Positions 33,927 through 42,159 of a DNA stretch of 64,000 nucleotides are shown piece after piece. This stretch comes from Sporomusa sp. KB1 (GTDB taxonomy: Bacteria; Bacillota; Negativicutes; Sporomusales; Sporomusaceae), in assembly GCF_007830295.1 (NCBI RefSeq), contig NZ_VLKC01000002.1:3412770-3476769 (forward strand). Reading direction: 5' to 3'. The translations under genes and the position numbers were made by a program. The notes beneath the pieces were generated by a model. The model was not told the DNA's origin, searched no databases, and saw only the letters and a list, made by a program, of their open reading frames with translations. How positions within the stretch are numbered: the first letter of the stretch is position 1; every line of letters begins with the position of its first letter.

Positions 33927-34925
33927 ATGAGGTGCGCCACTATGGCAACGGGTGAGCAAATAAAGGCACTAATAAAGGCACATTTTGAAAACAGCTCTGA
34001 CCGATTTGCAACAACTGCTCTACAGGTTGCCGCCCATGAAGCCAGACAAGGGCATGATACACTAGCTGAGCAAATTAGGGATATAGTACAAAAATCAAAA
34101 CCAACAAGTCCTAATGTCTCCGTAATACAGTTTAAGCGAGAAATAAGTGACTTGATAGTTTGTAACAATTCGGAAAACCGGTTAACTGATTTAATTGTTC
34201 CTGATCCGGTTAAAAATAGGCTTAAGAGAATATTAACTGAATTTAAGCAACAAGAGAAATTAAGGAAGTTTGGACTGAAAAATAGACGAAAAATCCTTAT
34301 AACTGGCCCACCTGGGACAGGAAAAACCCTTACAGCTTCTGTACTTGCTGGTGAACTCCACTTACCTTTAATGGTTGTAATGATGGATAAATTACTTACA
34401 AAGTTTATGGGTGAAACAAGTGCTAGACTTCGTCAAATTTTTGATACGATTCAGGATAACATGGGCGTTTATTTATTTGATGAATTCGATACTATAGGTG
34501 CAGACCGAGCATATGATAATGACGTTGGTGAAATGCGACGTGTCTTAAATTCATTTTTGATGTTTATAGAGCAGGACAACTCATCAAGTATTATTATTGC
34601 TGCCACTAACAACGTTCGTATGTTGGATCAAGCATTGTTTCGTCGTTTTGATGATGTATTACAATATGAACGCCCTACTGATACGGATATCGAGCACCTC
34701 ATTAAGAATAGAGTTAGCTCCTTTATTCCTGCTTCTGGCTTGCCACAAAACCTCATTATAGAGGCGAAGGGCTTAAGCCATGCGGAAATAGTTCAAGCTT
34801 GTGATGATGCTTTGAAAGATGCAGTATTGCAAGATAAAATAAGCATATCTCCGGATTTTCTGATTCATTCTGTCCAGGAGAAGAAAAATGCTTACGATCG
34901 TGTCTGGGGGATTGATCGTGGCTAA
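33927..34925 (+). CDS. AAA ATPase partner of a subtilisin-like protease
   Basis: 332 residues. A ~110-residue helical N-terminal domain precedes one AAA module: Walker A GPPGTGKTLTASVLAGEL (~residue 128), Walker B VYLFDEFDTIG (~185), sensor-1 IIAATNN and arginine-finger region LFRRFDD. The module is FtsH/spastin-like. The stop overlaps the start of the protease gene, so the two are coupled and probably act as a complex. A second ATG five codons in is also plausible. Such AAA-subtilase pairs are widespread in accessory regions; an antiviral role is inferred from the island. Confidence 0.85.
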   Translation: MRCATMATGEQIKALIKAHFENSSDRFATTALQVAAHEARQGHDTLAEQIRDIVQKSKPTSPNVSVIQFKREISDLIVCNNSENRLTDLIVPDPVKNRLKRILTEFKQQEKLRKFGLKNRRKILITGPPGTGKTLTASVLAGELHLPLMVVMMDKLLTKFMGETSARLRQIFDTIQDNMGVYLFDEFDTIGADRAYDNDVGEMRRVLNSFLMFIEQDNSSSIIIAATNNVRMLDQALFRRFDDVLQYERPTDTDIEHLIKNRVSSFIPASGLPQNLIIEAKGLSHAEIVQACDDALKDAVLQDKISISPDFLIHSVQEKKNAYDRVWGIDRG

Positions 34926-37368
34926 GAAAACACACATTTTTTTGCAAGATCAACAAGAAACTATAAAATTCCGAGCTCCTGGCGGTGGGTCAGAGGAAAT
35001 ACAACTTCCAAGGAGAAATAGGGTAGACCATGCAGCATTCTTAAGGCGCCGGTTAACAGAGGCGTGGAATCAAGCTTCAGTAATAATGACTCAAAGAAAA
35101 GCAGTCTCGTTACCAACTAGGCAAGGCGTTTATTTGCAGTTTCGGGGTGCTCCAGGGAATAAACTACCTGTAACTAGTTTGGAGCAGATTAGATCGGGTA
35201 TTAGGTTACTCAATGTTCAATATGAAGGTGAGCCAGGCCAAGAGGTCACCACTGCTACAGTTTATATTCCAGATGGGAAGCAAGAATTATTTTTAAAAAA
35301 AATCGCTAAGTACGAAAAAGAAAATACCCCAAAAAAGGGGGAGCCATATCACGAGAACTTATTTGCTCCATTAGACGATATTCGATATGCAATACTGGAA
35401 TCATTCTGGCTCGACCTACCAGAATCTATTCCGACTGATGATCCAATTTGGTGTGAAGCTTGGCTACAGGGTAATTCGCTGGAAATTACGGAATCTATTT
35501 TTGTTATGGCTGAGGTTTTTGGTATTTTAGTTAATAAGAACGAAATTTTACACTTCCCCGAAAGACAGGTTGTGCTTATTAAGGCGAACCGCCAACAACT
35601 CGTAGAACTAATTGAGGGAAGTTCATATATTGCAGAATTTAGAAAGGCTCGAGATACTGCGCGCTTTTTTGAGGAATTGGAAAATGTCGAACAGTCTGAC
35701 TGGGTAAACGAATTACTATCTCGTTTGCAATTTAATGATAGTGATGTTTCCATATGTATTTTGGATACCGGAGTAAATAATGGGCATCCCTTGCTTGCAC
35801 CTGTGATTGATGATTGTGACTGTCATACGTTTAATCCTAATTGGGGGAGAGATGATCAACGGGGGCATGGGACTCGTATGGCTGGGTTAGCTGCTTATGG
35901 TGATCTACGATGTATCCTTGAAGGTAGCAGTCCTGTTGAGGTAAGGCATCGAATTGAGTCTGTAAAAATCCTCCCTTCAGGAGGAAGTAATGATCCGGAT
36001 TTGTACGGGTATATTACTCAGCAAGCTGCAAGTCTAACTGAGATTAGCAATCCTACCCGCAGAAGAATATCATGTATGGCCGTGACGACTTCGGAGGGCA
36101 TTCTTACGGGACGTCCATCTTCCTGGTCAGGTGCAATAGATGCATTAACGTCAGGATATCATGACCAACATAAACGGTTATTTATTGTTTCGGCGGGAAC
36201 AATTCCCGAGGCTCATTGGGGTGACTATCCCCGAATAAACCTTAAGTATCCTGTTGAGGACCCGGGCCAATCCTGGAATGCATTAACTGTTGGGGCATAT
36301 ACCCAAAAGGATAATGTCACAGATTTACGATATGGGCCTCTAACACCTATAGCAAGTGCTAATCAGCTATCGCCATCAAGTACTACTTCTGTTACATGGG
36401 AGGAACGTTGGCCGATTAAGCCTGATGTTGTTTTCGAGGGAGGAAACGGAGTGCGAGATCAAAGTGGTTTCCCTTCCGGTTGCGATGACCTTTCATTGAT
36501 AACTACATATTTTAAACCACATCAGAGACATTTAAGTGTATTTTGGGGTACTAGTGCTGCTACAGCAGAAGCTTCACATCTAGCTGCTCAGATTCAATGT
36601 GAGTATCCTAATATGTGGCCTGAAACAGTTAGAGGTATAATTGTTCACTCGGCAGAATGGACAAGCCAAATGGAAGCACAGTTTCTGGATGGAAGAAGTC
36701 GGGCCGATTATAGAAAACTTATGCGGATAGTTGGTTATGGGGTGCCAAATGTCAATCGATGCTTAGAGTGTTCGAGGCACCGCTTGACGCTAATTGCTCA
36801 AGAGGAGATGCAACCTTTCGAAAAGTCACCTAAAGGTACTTATCGTGCGAAGGATATGCATATCTATAAACTGCCTTGGCCAACTGAAGTGCTCAGAGGA
36901 CTTGGGGAAACATTGATTACAATGAAAGTTACCCTATCCTATTTTGTAGAACCAGCCCCAGGCGAAATTGGATGGGGAGATAGGTATCGTTATTCTTCTT
37001 ATGGATTACGTTTTGATATTAACTCTCCCTTAGAAAGTAAGGATCAATTTTTGGTTAGGCTAAATGCTGCAGTAAGGGACGATGGTGAAAAAGTTGAAAC
37101 TTCAAGTCGTAGCGATCGCTGGAATATTGGTCAAACGAGTGATCTCGGTTCAATACATTCCGACTTTTGGAAAGGCACCGCGGCGGAAATTGCTGAATGT
37201 AATTTAATAGGGATTTATCCCGTATCAGGTTGGTGGAAACTACGGCCACATTTAGGTAAATATGAGCAACGAGCCAGATATTCATTAATAGTCTCACTAC
37301 AAACACCTGATATTGAAACCGATATTTATACACCAATAGTTACACCTATAATTGTACCAGTCTCGTAA
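34918..37368 (+). CDS. S8 (subtilisin-like) serine protease coupled to the AAA ATPase
   Basis: 816 residues. The catalytic triad is present in order: Asp in VSICILDTGVNNGHP (~residue 285), His in QRGHGTRMAGL (~320), Ser in WGTSAATAEASHLA (~550). The oxyanion region reads LFIVSAGTIPE, where most subtilases have SAGN, an unusual substitution. The first ~240 residues form a large N-terminal domain with no signal peptide, so the enzyme is cytoplasmic. GTG 34918 is chosen because GGGGGA precedes it and it overlaps the AAA gene stop; an ATG lies 10 codons upstream. The ATPase may gate or feed the protease. Confidence 0.88.
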   Translation: MAKKTHIFLQDQQETIKFRAPGGGSEEIQLPRRNRVDHAAFLRRRLTEAWNQASVIMTQRKAVSLPTRQGVYLQFRGAPGNKLPVTSLEQIRSGIRLLNVQYEGEPGQEVTTATVYIPDGKQELFLKKIAKYEKENTPKKGEPYHENLFAPLDDIRYAILESFWLDLPESIPTDDPIWCEAWLQGNSLEITESIFVMAEVFGILVNKNEILHFPERQVVLIKANRQQLVELIEGSSYIAEFRKARDTARFFEELENVEQSDWVNELLSRLQFNDSDVSICILDTGVNNGHPLLAPVIDDCDCHTFNPNWGRDDQRGHGTRMAGLAAYGDLRCILEGSSPVEVRHRIESVKILPSGGSNDPDLYGYITQQAASLTEISNPTRRRISCMAVTTSEGILTGRPSSWSGAIDALTSGYHDQHKRLFIVSAGTIPEAHWGDYPRINLKYPVEDPGQSWNALTVGAYTQKDNVTDLRYGPLTPIASANQLSPSSTTSVTWEERWPIKPDVVFEGGNGVRDQSGFPSGCDDLSLITTYFKPHQRHLSVFWGTSAATAEASHLAAQIQCEYPNMWPETVRGIIVHSAEWTSQMEAQFLDGRSRADYRKLMRIVGYGVPNVNRCLECSRHRLTLIAQEEMQPFEKSPKGTYRAKDMHIYKLPWPTEVLRGLGETLITMKVTLSYFVEPAPGEIGWGDRYRYSSYGLRFDINSPLESKDQFLVRLNAAVRDDGEKVETSSRSDRWNIGQTSDLGSIHSDFWKGTAAEIAECNLIGIYPVSGWWKLRPHLGKYEQRARYSLIVSLQTPDIETDIYTPIVTPIIVPVS

Positions 37369-37752
37369 CCAAGAGGTAAATTAATGGGGGTGCAACCTAG
37401 ATAGCGTAACATCACATAGAAATATTATACATAGTAAATAATGAAAGTGGCAATCCCATTGAACCTATTGGGGTTACGGCTACTGTAAGATAGAGTAAAA
37501 CGCCAATTTGCCAACTTCAAAACCATCTGTGTGGCACTAACCTGTTATGGGTGAGTTCGATTCCTCATAGAAAAATAAAAACATCCGAGTATTTTATCTC
37601 GGATGTTTTTTCTTGGTTTAATAAGTGAAATTCATTTTGCAGTGACAATCAAATGACAGTCTAACGTTTTATACTGAAAAGCAGGAGTTGCTATTTCATT
37701 TACAGAAAAAGAAATTTATGGGTTGCAGACAGAAAGATTGGAGATATGTGAA
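37369..37752. other. Intergenic region with a tRNA-like T-arm and a terminator
   Basis: GGTGAGTTCGATTCCTCAT near 37549-37567 looks like a T-arm, and it is followed 13 nt later by a terminator, the same order as at the tRNA-Arg att copies. No full tRNA can be folded upstream. It may be an old attachment remnant separating the protease module from the next genes. Confidence 0.4.
37581..37612 (+). terminator. Rho-independent terminator
   Basis: ACATCCGAG pairs with CTCGGATGT around TATTTTAT, followed by TTTTTC. Confidence 0.85.
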
Positions 37753-38862
37753 ATGTTAAAAAATGCACTTTATTATCCGCATATGACTTTCCAAAATCCT
37801 AGTTGGCTCAAAGCAATGGCAATGTACTATGAAAACATATATAGAATAGTTCCAGATAATATCATTCCAGATGATCCAGAGGAATTACAATCCTTGTTAG
37901 AAGATTCATCTATTGGCAAGATGCTTAATCCAATAAGATATGCAAAAGCTACGGCTCATTTGTTTCTTAAAAAAAAAGAAAATTGGAATGCATCAGCACT
38001 AATCGGAGATGACGAAGAAGAGAAAGAAAAAAATTTTATAAGAGTGCATGAGGATAAGACAGATATTTCAGTGCGAAAATTATTCCTCTCCTTGGGATAT
38101 CAAGAAACCGATTCATGGATAGATTTACCGATAGGCTTAGCATCGAATTACATGTTATTTCTTGCTACAGAAATCGCCAAAAAAAATAAATTAGATTTAA
38201 TTACCGACTCGTGGGCACCTTGGACAGCAACGACCTATTTCAATGTAGATGGTAATATTGATGAATTCTTATTGCCGTGTGGCGTTGGTGGGTATAGTGA
38301 GAACATAGACGATCCTTTTGCATTGTTCTGCCTTCTTATCGGGGAAATTACTCCTATAAACATTCATGAGATTCCGGCAGAAAAAATTGTAGCGTTTAGA
38401 GACAGAAGGCGAGATGAAATATCAAATTTTCGAAATAAGGTTGAGGAATTGTACGAAGAGTTACAGAGTTTAGACGATCCGGTAGTAAGGTATGATTCTA
38501 TTATAAACAAAGTTAAAGAACTAGAAAAAGCAAAACGAGAATATCAAGATAGTGCTGATATAATTAAAGCGAAAAAATGGTTTGGCGCTTCTTTTATGGG
38601 GTTTCCTGCTCCGCTTGCATTAGGAAGTGTTTTTAATATTCCAGTTTCGCAAATCGTTACACTGGCTGCTACTAGTATCGCAATTGGCGGGTTATTTAAT
38701 ATAAAAAACTCAAAGGTCGAATTAAACAAATTGAAGAAAGATAATCCGGCATCATTATTGGTTGAAATAGAACGTAGCTTTAAACAATATACCCGATTTA
38801 GAGGTGTCGGCGATATGAATCACCACGCTTATAATTGTATGGAAGAGTATATTAATGATTAG
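37753..38862 (+). CDS. DUF6236-like protein
   Basis: 369 residues. The N-terminus NALYYPHMTFQNPSWLKAMAMYYENIYRIVP matches my memory of the DUF6236 family, whose members occur in accessory regions and have unknown function. A coiled coil (residues ~215-275) is followed by two hydrophobic stretches (FMGFPAPLALGSVF and VTLAATSIAIGGLF) that could be membrane helices. The frame is open from TTG 37723; ATG 37753 has GGAG upstream and starts at the family motif. Very AT-rich like its downstream neighbour. Confidence 0.65.
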   Translation: MLKNALYYPHMTFQNPSWLKAMAMYYENIYRIVPDNIIPDDPEELQSLLEDSSIGKMLNPIRYAKATAHLFLKKKENWNASALIGDDEEEKEKNFIRVHEDKTDISVRKLFLSLGYQETDSWIDLPIGLASNYMLFLATEIAKKNKLDLITDSWAPWTATTYFNVDGNIDEFLLPCGVGGYSENIDDPFALFCLLIGEITPINIHEIPAEKIVAFRDRRRDEISNFRNKVEELYEELQSLDDPVVRYDSIINKVKELEKAKREYQDSADIIKAKKWFGASFMGFPAPLALGSVFNIPVSQIVTLAATSIAIGGLFNIKNSKVELNKLKKDNPASLLVEIERSFKQYTRFRGVGDMNHHAYNCMEEYIND

Positions 38863-39100
38863 TACTCCTGTATTCACGGTAAGTGTCATGGGGAATTTAA
38901 CTTTATATCTGTAAAATGAGATTTATTTGGAGAGCAAGATTAATAGACAAGAACCATGTTGCATTGTAGATAACTAATGTAAGCATTAAAAATGACGTTA
39001 AAGAGTGGCACGAGTCTTTTAATGCTAATAAACCAGTTTTTAATCTGAGTGGATTATAGCGGAATAATAATGAGAGAAAAACAAAAAGGAAGCGTTACTT
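38863..39100. other. Intergenic, no gene seen
   Basis: An AT-rich gap with no hairpin-plus-T-run and no supported frame; it probably holds the promoter of the nuclease-like gene. Confidence 0.4.
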
Positions 39101-40561
39101 TTGATAAAAGACAAAGAAGAAATAGAAAAATATATTTATATTTTAAGCGAAACTTTATGTAGAAGCGATTATTGGGATGAAGGACAATTTAATATATGTA
39201 AAAATATCGTTGACAATAATTCTAATATGAAAAATTTATATGAAAGTACTCAAAAGAAGTTAGAGACAGATATTTTCAATCAGATGGCTAAAATCAGAAA
39301 TATAGAAGCTTTTCAGACAGCTTTATTTTGTATTCGTTCTAAAGCAAAAATTTTAATGTATAAAGACAATCTTCACGATTGGACAGAAAGATTTAAGATT
39401 GTCAACTATTTGTTTTTGTTTGCTGTTTCAACTGAAATAGGAAATAGGACAGTTCTTTTTTGTAAAGATAGTAATGTTGTTCGAAAAATTATTGGGTTAG
39501 GTTATACTTTTTTTTGTAATTTAGAATTTTACAATCAAACAAAATGTAATATAAAAGAAAAAATATATGAAAAATTTTATGCACGTATGGAAAAAGTGAC
39601 AAATCGGATAGGAGATATGCACACATATCAAATTAAACAAAAGGATATTTTATTGAATCTCCAGAAACGAAACATTAACGAAGTGAAAATGAAATCTAGA
39701 ATAAATGTACAATTGGAGAACTTTGATAAGATAAAACAAGCACTAAATAATAATAGAGTAATCTCAATCGCCAATAAAAATTCTCCGAAGGACGATTTAA
39801 TTATTCTTGAAAATAACGCCTTTAAGTGTCTGCAGAAAGAACTACAAGTTTTTATAGAAAGATTTGAAGCGAAAAAAAGTAAAAATCCATCAGACATAGA
39901 ATGTGATTTTATTTTTTCTTATCGTAATGCATCATATATATTTATATCTAAAAAAATAGTATTTGATACGTTAGAAATGTTTGAAAAGTTTTTTTTAATG
40001 GGACAGTATGAGAATCTATTCAAATATTATTATCAAGTAAATATTGATCAAAAAAATTTATCGGATTATAACAAACTTATGACATATAAAATTGTTGATT
40101 TTCTTTTTATAAATAATTATTTGTTGCCTTTGGAAACTAGAAAGGATAAATTGATAGTTCCGCGAATAGAAATTGAGGATTATACTTTGGAAAAACAGAG
40201 ACAACTTGGAGACATTGATGTATTATTTTATTCCTCGAATACAAGTATATTATATGTTGTAGAGTACAAAAATTACCAAATGATGATAACTAGAGAAAAT
40301 GATGTAAGTGCAGAAATATCTAAAGTGGAACGAGAAGAGACTATAAAAAAAGTATTAAGGCGTCAAGCTTGTATTGAGGAAAATATAGATTATATTTTAG
40401 AACACCTTTTCAAAAACCGATATAATGTAAAGGGAATTAAATCAATTATACTAACTACAAAACCAAATTTTTATTTTTTTCAATTTCCAATTGAAAATAC
40501 TGATTGTGAATATATGGATTGGATAGAATTCGAAGAGAAGGTAATTCAGAAGCAATTTTGA
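39101..40561 (+). CDS. Large hypothetical protein with C-terminal PD-(D/E)XK-like nuclease motif
   Basis: 486 residues, AT-rich, Lys/Asn-rich. The C-terminal part has QLGDIDVLFYSSNTSILYVVEYKNY (residues ~373-397), which fits the D...(E)xK catalytic pattern of restriction-endonuclease-like folds; downstream KSIILTTKPNFYF would be the last core strand. The N-terminal 340 residues are helical and unrecognised. Starts at TTG with AAAAGGA upstream. Its composition and position beside other island genes suggest a defence nuclease. Confidence 0.6.
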   Translation: MIKDKEEIEKYIYILSETLCRSDYWDEGQFNICKNIVDNNSNMKNLYESTQKKLETDIFNQMAKIRNIEAFQTALFCIRSKAKILMYKDNLHDWTERFKIVNYLFLFAVSTEIGNRTVLFCKDSNVVRKIIGLGYTFFCNLEFYNQTKCNIKEKIYEKFYARMEKVTNRIGDMHTYQIKQKDILLNLQKRNINEVKMKSRINVQLENFDKIKQALNNNRVISIANKNSPKDDLIILENNAFKCLQKELQVFIERFEAKKSKNPSDIECDFIFSYRNASYIFISKKIVFDTLEMFEKFFLMGQYENLFKYYYQVNIDQKNLSDYNKLMTYKIVDFLFINNYLLPLETRKDKLIVPRIEIEDYTLEKQRQLGDIDVLFYSSNTSILYVVEYKNYQMMITRENDVSAEISKVEREETIKKVLRRQACIEENIDYILEHLFKNRYNVKGIKSIILTTKPNFYFFQFPIENTDCEYMDWIEFEEKVIQKQF

Positions 40562-40727
40562 TAAAGAAACGCAGAAATGATTAAGAAGCCATTTGGTAGT
40601 TCTGCATACGACGATAAATAGCTTACTTAACACGTAGCGACGAATAAAAATTCCGCCGGGTTCTCCTTTGTTTGGCAGATTGTCCAATTTTATCTCCGAT
40701 TTGTCCTGTAGGTATTATTTAAGATGA

Positions 40728-40874
40728 GTGAAATTGATTGCTAAGCAACGTGGTCATGAAAAGGCTCGGTATTTGAGCGAAAGGATAAAGCAGGAACATG
40801 GAGAGCCAGATTTACTTTATACAGATCTGGTTGTCAATAAGTATACTCTTTCGGACATGCCACAAACCCAGTAA
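40728..40874 (+). CDS. Small hypothetical protein near the right end of element 2
   Basis: A GTG-initiated 48-residue frame rich in charged residues (KQRGHEKARYLSERIKQEHG). AAGATGA upstream is a weak ribosome site. It lies just before the arm-type repeats. It may be a remnant; no family recognised. Confidence 0.35.
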   Translation: MKLIAKQRGHEKARYLSERIKQEHGEPDLLYTDLVVNKYTLSDMPQTQ

Positions 40875-40900
40875 ATAAGCACCATAACAGCTATGTAAAC

Positions 40901-40922
40901 TTGCCGTTTATTTGCCGTTTAT
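40901..40922. repeat. Tandem 11-bp arm-type repeats left of att 3
   Basis: Perfect TTGCCGTTTAT doublet, here about 115 bp before the att core, where at att 1 and att 2 the doublet follows it. This fits arm sites at both ends of element 2. Confidence 0.6.
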
Positions 40923-40944
40923 TTTCGAAAAAGAGCTCAAAAAA

Positions 40945-40956
40945 GAACAAATGTTC
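40945..40956. promoter_or_regulatory. LexA box at the element 2 right end
   Basis: GAACAAATGTTC, identical to the two recA boxes, 81 bp before att 3 and 23 bp after the arm repeats. No gene start lies immediately next to it. A degenerate form (GAACGAACGTGC) sits at the same place relative to the decayed site at 52964. Confidence 0.55.
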
Positions 40957-41036
40957 TAAGAATCAAAAACCTTGAAACTCGTATAAAACAAGCATTTTCA
41001 AACATAACAAAACGTAAACAAAAGCAATGTTTCCAC

Positions 41037-41086
41037 CTTCTAAGCGGTTGGTCGTAGGTTCGATTCCTACCAGGCGTGCCAGAGAA
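41037..41086 (+). repeat. att site 3, tRNA-Arg 3'-half repeat
   Basis: 50 bases identical to att 1 and att 2, ending element 2. A hairpin follows at 41088. Confidence 0.92.
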
Positions 41087-41087
41087 T

Positions 41088-41117
41088 TAAGGCTCTCGAG
41101 GATTCGGGAGCCTTTTG
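41088..41117 (+). terminator. Hairpin after att 3
   Basis: AAGGCTCTCGA and TCGGGAGCCTT pair (one G-T) around GGAT, then TTGTT, equivalent in place to the tRNA terminator after att 1. Confidence 0.75.
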
Positions 41118-41362
41118 TTATGTTAAATGGGGGATAGTTATTTTATACAAACAACAATAGTTACATATAAATGCAGAAGACAGGTTTTACGTTTGCCTGT
41201 TTTTTCATTTGCAGCTTTTCTTGCACGGGCTATTCAGTTTTCCATTAAATTTCCGGTTTCTTGTTCTGCTGATGTGAAAAGCAATAGAAAAGTGAGCCAT
41301 TTGACATTCAGAAAGTGAGCCACTTTTGATGCTCAAGAAGTGAGCCACCCCGATAAAAAATA

Positions 41363-42157
41363 TTAAACCTCTTGGTCTCCGCTGTTGTTGTCTGGAGTCT
41401 CACCTCCAAACTGTCCGGTTGCCGCAATCCTCTGGCGGAGGCGGTATGAGGGACCGTTGGTATCGACAATATGAGAACGATGCGTCATTCGGTCCACGAT
41501 AGCAGCAGTAAGCATAGGATCACCGAAGATCTCCGTCCAGCGTGAAAACTCCAGGTTCGTAGTGATGATCACACTGCCACGCTCATTACGACTGGATAGA
41601 ATCTGAAATAGCAGCTCGGCGCTGGAACGCGCGAAGGTTAGATACGACAGTTCATCCAAAATCAATAGATTGAGTTTGGTGAGTTGTTGTTCCAACTTAG
41701 AAAGTGTGTGATTTTGCTGAGCTTCTAACAAATCATTCACTAGCCCCGCAGCAGTGTAAAACCGCACGCGCAGTCCTTTTTCACAGGCTTTTAGACCGAG
41801 GGCAGTTGCCAGATGCGTTTTCCCAGTACCAGGGTTGCCACAAAAGACAATGCCTTCTTTTTGCTGGATATATTGACAATCAGCCAGTTGCCAAATAACA
41901 GCAGGGTCTATGTGTGGTACGTTTTTGAAGTCAAACTCATCGAGGGTTTTAATGATCGGAAACTTGGCTTGCTGCATTTTTAGGCGGCGTTGATTTTCCT
42001 GACGATGCGCCACTTCATTTTTCATGATTTTGAGCAGAAAATCCGCATAGCCCCAGCCATTTTGCTCCGCTTCCCGAGCCACCGTCTGGTAGTTAGAGAA
42101 ACAAGGCAGCTTTAGCTGCTTAGCATAAAACGTAATCATTCCCGCATGGCTATCCAT
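41363..42157 (-). CDS. istB: IS21 helper ATPase IstB
   Basis: 264 residues with Walker A FCGNPGTGKTHLATALG (~residue 105), Walker B LLILDELSYLTF and the DnaA/DnaC-like sensor IITTNLEFSRW. It assists IstA in target choice. The ATG is 2 nt after the istA stop, with AGGGGAGG upstream inside istA. Confidence 0.94.
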   Translation of the reverse strand: MDSHAGMITFYAKQLKLPCFSNYQTVAREAEQNGWGYADFLLKIMKNEVAHRQENQRRLKMQQAKFPIIKTLDEFDFKNVPHIDPAVIWQLADCQYIQQKEGIVFCGNPGTGKTHLATALGLKACEKGLRVRFYTAAGLVNDLLEAQQNHTLSKLEQQLTKLNLLILDELSYLTFARSSAELLFQILSSRNERGSVIITTNLEFSRWTEIFGDPMLTAAIVDRMTHRSHIVDTNGPSYRLRQRIAATGQFGGETPDNNSGDQEV

Positions 42158-42159
42158 GT

